Program-made: the position numbers and the translations under genes
Source: Bacteroidetes bacterium UBA955
GTDB taxonomy: Bacteria > Bacteroidota > Bacteroidia > NS11-12g > UBA955
DNA length: 7,379 nt
NCBI GenBank assembly: GCA_002293105.1
Contig: DBCP01000030.1
Coordinates: 21,149-28,527, forward strand
Direction of reading: 5' to 3'
The notes under the pieces: generated by a model
The model's database searches: none
What the model saw: only the letters and a program-made list of their open reading frames with translations
Told to the model about the DNA's origin: nothing
In this document: in pieces, positions 1 to 6,334 of the stretch
Layout: each line of letters opens with the position of its first letter
Position numbering within the stretch: the first letter of the stretch is position 1

Positions 1-341
1 GTATCGTTCTTGCCGGCGGTTGATAACGATTGACTGGAGATGTACTTGAAAGTTCCATTGCTGTTGAAAGTAATCATGTTACCTGCACCGGCCGTAGACA
101 AAGCGCGAGTTTTCAAATCCGTGGTATCAGAACCCTTTGTGATGTACTTATACTTTTCATTGGGCTTCAGACCATTAATCCTAACCCTAAAGATGATGGG
201 GGTTCGTGTGGTATCACCCGAAGATGATTTGGTTGCACCCGCATACTTTGGAACCAAAACTGGTCCGATTTGAGAGGATGTCACCTGCGCCTGTACCTGA
301 CCCAGCATCACAACACCCAAAAGCAGTAGTATTTTCTTCAT
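1..341 (-). CDS. Secreted protein of unknown function, 5' part only (runs off the left edge)
   Basis: Reading leftward from the ATG at 341-339 the frame stays open for 113 codons to the window edge, so the 3' end is missing. The first 18 residues are a clear Sec signal peptide: MKK, a Leu/Val-rich core (residues 4-14), then VQA|Q as a probable signal peptidase I site. The mature start has a GPVLVPKY segment (26-33) and, after a Ser/Thr-rich stretch, TPIIFRVRINGLKPNEKYKY (47-66). This looks like the start of a fibronectin-III-like beta-sandwich strand pattern. From memory, such openings occur in large Bacteroidota extracellular proteins, often with lamin-tail domains and a C-terminal type IX secretion sorting domain; neither can be seen here. 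It has its own promoter 16 nt upstream and starts 52 nt after the ComF stop, so it is probably transcribed separately. The coding call is firm because a signal peptide, promoter and long open frame agree; the function is unknown. Confidence 0.85.
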   Translation of the reverse strand, partial: MKKILLLLGVVMLGQVQAQVTSSQIGPVLVPKYAGATKSSSGDTTRTPIIFRVRINGLKPNEKYKYITKGSDTTDLKTRALSTAGAGNMITFNSNGTFKYISSQSLSTAGKND

Positions 342-356
342 TTTTGTTATTTTAAA

Positions 357-386
357 CAAATTTACACAATTATACGCCCAAACAAA
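357..386 (-). promoter_or_regulatory. Bacteroidota-type -33/-7 promoter for the secreted-protein gene
   Basis: On the minus strand a -33 box TTTG (386-383) is followed after 18 nt by TAAATTTG (364-357), an exact match to the TAnnTTTG -7 box of the Bacteroidota primary sigma factor. The expected transcription start is near position 350, giving a leader of roughly 9-10 nt before the ATG at 341. That leader is A/T-rich with no Shine-Dalgarno, as is usual in this phylum. The spacer also holds TATAAT (374-369), but there is no TTGACA-like box 17 nt upstream of it, so I do not read it as a sigma70 -10 of the enterobacterial type. The whole element lies between the two minus-strand genes. Confidence 0.6.
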
Positions 387-393
387 AATCGCA

Positions 394-1110
394 TCATACC
401 GTGAAGGCCAAACTCATCACTGACGCCTGCTTTACACCACCCAAATACAATGCGCGTAAACATCGCTCCGCCGTTGCACCCGTGGTAAAAACATCATCCA
501 CCAAAGCCACATGGTCCAACCCAGCCCAATCCTCCGAAACCTCAAAAGAATGTTGCGTTTGATACCAACGATCCAATCGGTTTTTCTTCGTTTGTGATAC
601 CGTGGCATTCCGCTTTACAAGGGCTTTACCCATGACAGGAATGCCCATACTCATCGAGATTCCTTCTGCAATCAGCATCGCAGGATTGTATCCCCGTTTT
701 AACTCTTTTTTGGGATGCATGGGTACAGGAATCAGGGCGTCGCAATGCAAAAATGTATCCGTACGCAACAATTCTTCACCCATCAACGCACCCAACTTTT
801 TCGCCATTATCACGCCTCCGTCATATTTCAGAGACTTCAACACCTTGGAAGTCATCGTTCTAGATTGGTAATTCAATAAATAGTAACCCCCCGCCACAGG
901 CACCCGCCCCCAGAGTGATTTTGCCACTGGATTCTGCAGCCCATATCCGTGCACAGAAAACGGCAATCGCGCAAAACACACCCAGCACATCTCCATTTCC
1001 GACTTTAACAACAAATCTCCACAACAAACACAAGCCCTTGGAAATGCAAAATCCATCCAGTCGTCCATCGCCTCTCGAACAAATTGCATCCCTCCTTTTC
1101 TGGCAACCAT
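394..1110 (-). CDS. comF: ComF-family protein (zinc ribbon plus phosphoribosyltransferase domain)
   Basis: A 238-residue protein, normal for the family. The N-terminal zinc ribbon has two CxxC pairs: C27/C30 in FPRACVCCGD and C42/C45 in CWVC. The phosphoribosyltransferase-fold part follows, with the family landmarks LKY (94-96), LIPVPMHPKKELKRGYNPA (126-144), SQTKKNR (172-178) and the PRPP-binding loop VALVDDVFTTGAT (201-213), including the paired Asp205-Asp206. ComF is a cytosolic protein that helps bring single-stranded DNA into the cell during natural transformation in competent bacteria. Homologues are widespread in Bacteroidota, where the role is mostly untested; no other competence gene lies here. 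The start is uncertain: ATG at 1110, 1089 (residue 8) or 1068 (residue 15) are all in frame, and homologues often have only about 10 residues before the FPR motif, which favours a later start. It is divergent from the ABC exporter gene across a short gap. Confidence 0.9.
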   Translation of the reverse strand: MVARKGGMQFVREAMDDWMDFAFPRACVCCGDLLLKSEMEMCWVCFARLPFSVHGYGLQNPVAKSLWGRVPVAGGYYLLNYQSRTMTSKVLKSLKYDGGVIMAKKLGALMGEELLRTDTFLHCDALIPVPMHPKKELKRGYNPAMLIAEGISMSMGIPVMGKALVKRNATVSQTKKNRLDRWYQTQHSFEVSEDWAGLDHVALVDDVFTTGATAERCLRALYLGGVKQASVMSLAFTV

Positions 1111-1176
1111 GCCACATAAACACCCAATTGTTGATTCTCACCCACCAATTTGGCAAAAAACGCAGAACTTTGCCAC

Positions 1177-3024
1177 ATGGCAGGACCCCACAACCAAGAT
1201 CGCGACATACCCAAAGCCAAAATTTCGCTCCAAGCGTTCAAAAATTCAATGCGCCTGTTCCGCTATATGTCGGCCAAAAACCGCGGGTGGTTTCTCCTAG
1301 GCACATTGTTCCTTGCAATTTCTGCCGCCGCTTCGCTGATGTTTCCCAAATTATTGGGAGAACTCATGGATGGAGCATTCGTTTATGGCAACAACGGCAT
1401 TTCCAAAGCCCCAAATACCGAAGCACTTGAAAAAGTGGCCGTGTATTTCGTATACCTGTTCATCATACAAGCTGTTTTTAGCTTTGGCAGAATCGCGATT
1501 TATGTCCGCGTCACCGAAGACATGACATATGGACTTCGCACAGATCTTTTCAAAAGTGTGATTTCGCAGAGCATGACATTTCACGCACAACACCGCGTGG
1601 GTGAATTGCTGAGTCGATTTTCGGCCGATATCGCCCAAATTCAGGATGCTTTTACCACCAACTTGGCCATGTTTTTGCGTCAAATATTGGTCTTGGTTGG
1701 GGGTGTGGTTGTACTCTTTATTACTTCAACCAAACTGGCTGTTCTCATGCTCGCAACCCTGCCGGCAATCATCATCATCGCCTTGGTTTTCGGAAGATTC
1801 CTGCGCAAAAAATCGAAAGAACTGCAAGACACAACGGCGGCCAATAACGTAATCGTTGAAGAATCCCTTTCCGGCATCCTTTCTGTAAAATCCTTCACCA
1901 ATGAACAGTTCGAAAGTGACCGTTACGGACAAAGTGCTTGGCAACTGAAAAAAGACTCCATTCTGCGTGGATATTGGCGCGGTGCTTTTAGTTCGTTCAT
2001 CATCATTTGTATGTTCGGTGCGATTGTTTGGCTTATTTACCAGGGGCTTGGACTGGTCCAAGCGGGGGAAATGGGCGTAGGTGAGCTCTTTAACTTTATG
2101 ATGCTGACAGCATTTGTAGGTAGTAGCATCGGTGGCATGGCCGAACAATTCGTGCAAATTCAAAAAACGTTGGGCTCCATTGAACGGGTGCTCGAACTCA
2201 TTGATACACCCACAGAACTCAGCACAGAACAACAGCAAGCCCTAAATTCACCCAATTGGCAGGGGGCCATTGCATTGAATGGGGTGTCGTTCAGCTATCC
2301 TTCCCGACCAGAATTCTCGGTTTTCAAGAACCTAAATCTTGCCATCAATCCTGGCGAGGTATTGGCTTTGGTAGGTCCTTCTGGCTCAGGAAAATCAACC
2401 CTTGCAAGCTTGTTGTATCAATTCTATCAGCCCACTGAAGGCAGCATCACCCTGTCGGACAAAAAAGTCACCGATTTTGATTTGGCCGATTACCGAAAAG
2501 GATTTGCCTTGGTTCCGCAGGAGGTTTTGCTTTTTGGTGGAAGCATTTACGACAACATTCGCTATGGGAAACCAGATGCTACAAGCGCTGAGATTGAGGC
2601 GGCGGCACGAAGTGCCAATGCCGCCGATTTCATTGACGCCTTCCCAGAAAAATACCTCACAAAAGTGGGCGATCGAGGTATGAGGTTGTCGGGCGGACAA
2701 AAACAGCGCATCGCCATCGCCAGAGCCATCCTTAGAAACCCAAAAGTCCTCATCCTCGATGAAGCCACAAGCGCATTGGATTCTGACAGTGAATTGGAAG
2801 TGCAAAAAGCCCTTCAAAACCTGATGCAAAACCGGACATCTATTGTAATTGCCCATCGGTTGAGTACCATCCGACATGCCCATACCATCGCCTTAATCAA
2901 ACACGGTGAAATCGTTGAGCAAGGAAACCATGATTCACTGATGAAACTCGACGGTGGACAATACCGCAGAATGGTGGAACAGCAGATTGATCCAAGCGAC
3001 TACTTCCAACAGCCCAACACATAA
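1177..3024 (+). CDS. ABC exporter half-transporter (fused membrane and ATPase domains, type IV fold)
   Basis: A 615-residue inner-membrane half-transporter, probably a homodimer that uses ATP to export a substrate. The membrane domain has six likely helices, near residues 38-57, 87-110, 165-185, 187-206, 269-294 and 304-326. The ATPase domain is complete: A-loop Tyr374, Walker A GPSGSGKS (400-407, Lys406), Q-loop Gln448, the KVGDRG stretch before the signature LSGGQ (504-508), Walker B with Asp528 and catalytic Glu529, D-loop SALD (532-535) and H-loop His560. Nothing is degenerate, so it should be active. I chose ATG 1177 because MAGPHNQDRDIPKAK resembles the N-terminus of Bacteroidota homologues; a TTG at 1150 would add nine residues. 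The family includes MsbA (lipid A flipping) and BmrA/LmrA-like multidrug exporters, and substrate cannot be told from sequence. The next gene begins 3 nt after the TAA, implying co-transcription. No convincing promoter was found in 1111-1176. Confidence 0.95.
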   Translation: MAGPHNQDRDIPKAKISLQAFKNSMRLFRYMSAKNRGWFLLGTLFLAISAAASLMFPKLLGELMDGAFVYGNNGISKAPNTEALEKVAVYFVYLFIIQAVFSFGRIAIYVRVTEDMTYGLRTDLFKSVISQSMTFHAQHRVGELLSRFSADIAQIQDAFTTNLAMFLRQILVLVGGVVVLFITSTKLAVLMLATLPAIIIIALVFGRFLRKKSKELQDTTAANNVIVEESLSGILSVKSFTNEQFESDRYGQSAWQLKKDSILRGYWRGAFSSFIIICMFGAIVWLIYQGLGLVQAGEMGVGELFNFMMLTAFVGSSIGGMAEQFVQIQKTLGSIERVLELIDTPTELSTEQQQALNSPNWQGAIALNGVSFSYPSRPEFSVFKNLNLAINPGEVLALVGPSGSGKSTLASLLYQFYQPTEGSITLSDKKVTDFDLADYRKGFALVPQEVLLFGGSIYDNIRYGKPDATSAEIEAAARSANAADFIDAFPEKYLTKVGDRGMRLSGGQKQRIAIARAILRNPKVLILDEATSALDSDSELEVQKALQNLMQNRTSIVIAHRLSTIRHAHTIALIKHGEIVEQGNHDSLMKLDGGQYRRMVEQQIDPSDYFQQPNT

Positions 3025-3027
3025 ACC

Positions 3028-5004
3028 ATGACCGCGCGCCAATCCCCTACCATCAGATTCACAGCAAAACAATGGCGGTTTCCGTTAAACGGACTCCTCC
3101 TTGCACTTTTGCTCTGGTTTGGGTATTTGCCAATGACCGCGCAACCCATCACGCCCGACAACAACGATCCCAATTATAATTTGGCCCATTTGCTCTTTGA
3201 AAAAAATGAGTTTGCCAAAGCCAGTATCCTTTTTGAAGACCTCGTGGATGTATATCCCTCCGATGAAAACACCCAACAGCGCTATATTCAGTGCATGGTC
3301 AAACTTGGTGAACAAGACAAAGCCATCAAATGGATCAAAAAGAAAATCAAAAAATCACCCCAACCCCTCTCTTGGGTCATCGATGAATGCTGGGTCAACA
3401 CCACTTATCCCGAAGGGCCCGAAAAAGCAAAACATACCCAGCGGGCCAACGAACTTCTGGAATTGGTGATCGACCAACTCAAACCGCGGGCTGCTTCGCA
3501 AATGGGGAATATGCATATTTATGCAGCAAATCGATTTGAAAGACATGGTCTAAAACCCCAAGCCATCGCCATATTGTCGTCCGCAGAAGAAATACTGGGT
3601 GAAATTCCAGAAATTTCCAACGAACTCGCCATGCTTTACATGGAAACAGGCAATCGGGAAAAAGGGCTCGAAAAATACACCAACATGATGTTGGCCGGAC
3701 TCCCCTTCGAAACCGTAAAGCCCGTATTCGAAAGTCACGTCACAGACAGCCTTGATTACGTCATCATGCAGCGATTGCTGCTGAAGAAAATCCAAGAATA
3801 TCCCGAAATCACCGCACTCTCTGAAGGCCTCAAATGGACCTTTCTCAAACAGGAAAATTGGAGCAGCGCATTTCTCTATACCCGGTCCCTCGACAAGCGA
3901 CTCAAAGAAAACGGTACCCGCGTATACGAACTCGGACAACTCTGCCAATCGAACAAACAGTTTAACATTGCCATACAGTGTTTCGACTATTGCATCAACC
4001 TAAAAGAGGCCTGTTTTGACTTGCCCGCTTGTCAATCTGCCCTCATCGACGTCACCTACGAAAAAACCATCTTATCCAATCCGGATGCCGATGCCTTGAT
4101 CGCGTTGAGAAACCGAATGCGTGCGTTTGAAACCAATTATGGTCCGCAGGAGGCCTCCCTCAATAACGCCCTCAAACTAGCCCAATTGTTGGTTCGGTAC
4201 GATAGCCTTTTTCAAGCTTCAAGCCCTTCAAAAAGCGTCAGCGAAAACACCGCGAACAAATCCACAGAAAACGGTTCCAACGAGGCTGAAACCCTCCTCA
4301 GGAAATACCTCAACGAAGGCAGTTACTTGAAAAAAACCTCACTGGCTAAAGTAAAAATGGCGCTGGGCGATGTGCTTTTAGCGGCAGGCGATGTATGGAC
4401 ATCCGAGCTGTTGTTTGCACAAGTGGAGAAGGACTTCAAGGAAGAGGAAACGGGACAGTTTGCCAAATTCAAGCGGGCCGAACTCAGCTTTTACCGGGGC
4501 GATTTCGACTGGGCGAGCATGCAACTGGAAGTATTAAAAAGCGCAACCACCCAACTCATCAGTAACGATGCCATGGAATTGGCCTTGGTGATTATCGACA
4601 ACCTAGGTATCGATAGCAATTACCAAGCTCTTCAGTGGTATGGCCAAGCTCTTTTGTACGAAAAACAGCATCAATACAGCAAATCTTGGGCTTACTTAGA
4701 CAGTATCCTAATCAATCATCCCGGCCATGCACTCTCCGACGAGGTGTTGTTTGTGAAGGCACGCATTCGCCGCGATCAAGGACAATTTGCCCAAGCTGCA
4801 TCACTCCTAGAAACGCTGTCACTCGCTTTCAACTTTGATATCCTGGCCGACAATGCGCTGTATCAACTGGGCATGTTGTACGCCTATCAACTCAACGACC
4901 AAGAAAAGGCCAAAGCCGCCTTCGAAAAATTGATAGAGAAATATGAAAGTTCGGTTTATCTAGTGGATGCACGCAGAGAATTCCGAAAAATTCGTGGGTA
5001 TTGA
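3028..5004 (+). CDS. Exported tetratricopeptide-repeat protein
   Basis: A 658-residue protein. An N-terminal signal segment has a basic lead, a hydrophobic stretch (LLLALLLWF, near 23-31) and a likely cut at MTA|Q (38/39), so it should act in the periplasm; no lipobox Cys is present. The rest is helical TPR repeats. The clearest are 51-80 (NLAHLLFEKNEFAKASILFE pattern), 81-112, about 485-515, about 545-600, and the C-terminal 607-658, which ends in an ARREFRKIRG segment typical of a Bacteroidota TPR family. A polar Ser/Asn/Lys-rich linker (398-421) separates an N-terminal from a C-terminal TPR block. TPRs bind protein partners; there is no sign of an enzyme. An unusual cluster of five Cys (306, 318, 322, 329, 335) lies in the middle. 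The gene sits 3 nt after the ABC exporter and 12 nt before the barrel gene. Partner and process are unknown. Confidence 0.9.
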   Translation: MTARQSPTIRFTAKQWRFPLNGLLLALLLWFGYLPMTAQPITPDNNDPNYNLAHLLFEKNEFAKASILFEDLVDVYPSDENTQQRYIQCMVKLGEQDKAIKWIKKKIKKSPQPLSWVIDECWVNTTYPEGPEKAKHTQRANELLELVIDQLKPRAASQMGNMHIYAANRFERHGLKPQAIAILSSAEEILGEIPEISNELAMLYMETGNREKGLEKYTNMMLAGLPFETVKPVFESHVTDSLDYVIMQRLLLKKIQEYPEITALSEGLKWTFLKQENWSSAFLYTRSLDKRLKENGTRVYELGQLCQSNKQFNIAIQCFDYCINLKEACFDLPACQSALIDVTYEKTILSNPDADALIALRNRMRAFETNYGPQEASLNNALKLAQLLVRYDSLFQASSPSKSVSENTANKSTENGSNEAETLLRKYLNEGSYLKKTSLAKVKMALGDVLLAAGDVWTSELLFAQVEKDFKEEETGQFAKFKRAELSFYRGDFDWASMQLEVLKSATTQLISNDAMELALVIIDNLGIDSNYQALQWYGQALLYEKQHQYSKSWAYLDSILINHPGHALSDEVLFVKARIRRDQGQFAQAASLLETLSLAFNFDILADNALYQLGMLYAYQLNDQEKAKAAFEKLIEKYESSVYLVDARREFRKIRGY

Positions 5005-5016
5005 GTTAATTGCAGC

Positions 5017-6324
5017 ATGAATTTCCGACGCGCACAATCCAAACCGATTATTCCGCTGGCAATTGTGTGTCTTTTCGCATTCATTGTTGCACCGTCAGTC
5101 AACGCCCAGATCAACAACGATATTTTCGGCCTTACTCCAAAGCGCTATTATTCTTTCGGTAAAAAGAAACCACAATACTTTGATAGCATGGTTCAAAGGA
5201 TGGACTCTGCCAATATCAAACAATTCGACAGTGTTATGAATGAATACTTCATAGCCAAGGAAAATGAAGAATTTGAAGCATCAGAACTAGACATGTTACC
5301 GGGTCTTAGGAATCCACATTGGGGGTTTCTGCACTATAACAAAGACAACGAATATTTACAGCGCATCAATCCAGGCGAAACCTTTTTTGGCAATCAATTG
5401 TGGGCATTCAACACCTTTGCTCTTGGTCATTCCGATGACTTTCAGGAGTCCATCTCACTCTCATTGGGCGGTTTGGTGAAGTATGATTTCGGGGGATATG
5501 AATCCAAACTGAGGTTCAGTCCCATCATGCAAATCAAACTGCAAACCAAAAAAGGGACCCTCATCGCCGGAAATTTGATCTCACAAACCCAGCACAACAT
5601 GCCAGAGCCCATGATCAACTACGATCTGGCTTTCAAACGCCCCGTAGAATATGGCACTCAGGTTTTTAAGAAAACAAAACATTGGGATACCGAGGCATGG
5701 TTGGATTGGCGACAGATGCTGGATACGCAGACTTTCCGACAAGAAATCATCTCTTTTGGAACGCGTTTGGAGTATCAATTATTTGAATCTCACAAACACG
5801 CCCTGAACGCCAAAATGCAAGGGTATTTAATGTTGCTACATCGGGGCGGTGAAGGTTTTCGATACTTTTTACCACTGATGAATCGCGGGACCTATTCTGC
5901 TGGTTTTACGGTATTTTCTGATCGCAAAGAGGCCAAATTTTGTAACATACCCAAATTTACTCTGAATGCTTGGGCCTTTTATCAAAAAGACTTTTCGCCA
6001 AAACTGTCACAGCCAATGCGCGAAGGCACTGCCATGATGGTGAATGTGGGCATTCGATTGAACCGCAGCCAACAATTGATCTTTACCGGTTACCAAGCCA
6101 ATAAATTCACTACACCCTTGGGTGCCCCGTTTTATCAATGTGTGAATGAAACAAATCCCATCTATTTCAATCCCGTACGGAAAATTGTAGCCGCCCGCTT
6201 TATCCAACGTTTTCATTTGGTTTCCCAGCGATTTCAACTTGAAAGTAGGCTAGAACCCATCTACGATTTAGACGATCGGTACTTGTTGTATTCTTTGGGA
6301 TTGTACCTCAAATACTCGATGTAG
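5017..6324 (+). CDS. Predicted outer-membrane beta-barrel protein, function unknown
   Basis: A 435-residue protein with a classical signal peptide: basic start (FRR), hydrophobic core about 11-25, cut after VNA (28-30) before Gln31. Residues 31-95 are a polar, charged and probably helical region rich in Asp, Glu, Lys and Gln (DSMVQRMDSANIKQFDSVMN and following). From about residue 96 the pattern becomes alternating hydrophobic/polar strands with many aromatic residues, ending in LYSLGLYLKYSM, as expected for an outer-membrane barrel. RNPHWGFLHYNKDNEY (98-113) opens the barrel part. From memory, a similar DNEY / PG-T-FG segment occurs in uncharacterised Bacteroidota outer-membrane proteins, but I cannot name the family. 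No catalytic motif was recognised. It is the last gene of the three-gene plus-strand run. Its stop lies 10 nt from the stop of the convergent gene, leaving no room for a normal terminator between them. Confidence 0.85.
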   Translation: MNFRRAQSKPIIPLAIVCLFAFIVAPSVNAQINNDIFGLTPKRYYSFGKKKPQYFDSMVQRMDSANIKQFDSVMNEYFIAKENEEFEASELDMLPGLRNPHWGFLHYNKDNEYLQRINPGETFFGNQLWAFNTFALGHSDDFQESISLSLGGLVKYDFGGYESKLRFSPIMQIKLQTKKGTLIAGNLISQTQHNMPEPMINYDLAFKRPVEYGTQVFKKTKHWDTEAWLDWRQMLDTQTFRQEIISFGTRLEYQLFESHKHALNAKMQGYLMLLHRGGEGFRYFLPLMNRGTYSAGFTVFSDRKEAKFCNIPKFTLNAWAFYQKDFSPKLSQPMREGTAMMVNVGIRLNRSQQLIFTGYQANKFTTPLGAPFYQCVNETNPIYFNPVRKIVAARFIQRFHLVSQRFQLESRLEPIYDLDDRYLLYSLGLYLKYSM

Positions 6325-6334
6325 TTTTATCCTT

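Noticed and set aside
30..273. Two plus-strand open frames near the left edge
   Set aside because: They are antisense to the secreted-protein gene, which has a signal peptide and promoter; they show no start context or motif.
1089..1101. Shine-Dalgarno-like AAAGGAGGG directly before the in-frame ATG at residue 8 of ComF
   Set aside because: It is about 1 nt from that ATG, too close to act, and about 22 nt from the ATG at residue 15; Bacteroidota rarely depend on such sites, so it does not decide the start.
1150..1176. TTG at 1150 as the ABC exporter start
   Set aside because: It adds nine residues (MAKNAELCH) that do not resemble homologues; the ATG at 1177 gives a typical N-terminus.
1111..1176. 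Promoters for the divergent comF and ABC genes
   Set aside because: TTTG and ATTG boxes are present on both strands, but none pairs with a TAnnTTTG box at 18-21 nt; the best -7 candidates match only the TTTG half or less.
915..1430. Plus-strand open frame of 171 codons spanning the 5' half of comF and the start of the ABC gene
   Set aside because: It is antisense to comF and in another frame of the ABC exporter; its composition is Pro/Thr/Gln/His-rich with no domain, while both overlapping genes are strongly supported.
1726..2238. Minus-strand open frame of 170 codons inside the ABC exporter gene
   Set aside because: Shadow of a gene whose protein has every expected motif; the antisense protein is unlike any family I know.
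1177..3024. Calling the exporter MsbA or a specific drug exporter
   Set aside because: The motifs are shared by the whole B-family of exporters, and substrate cannot be read from them.
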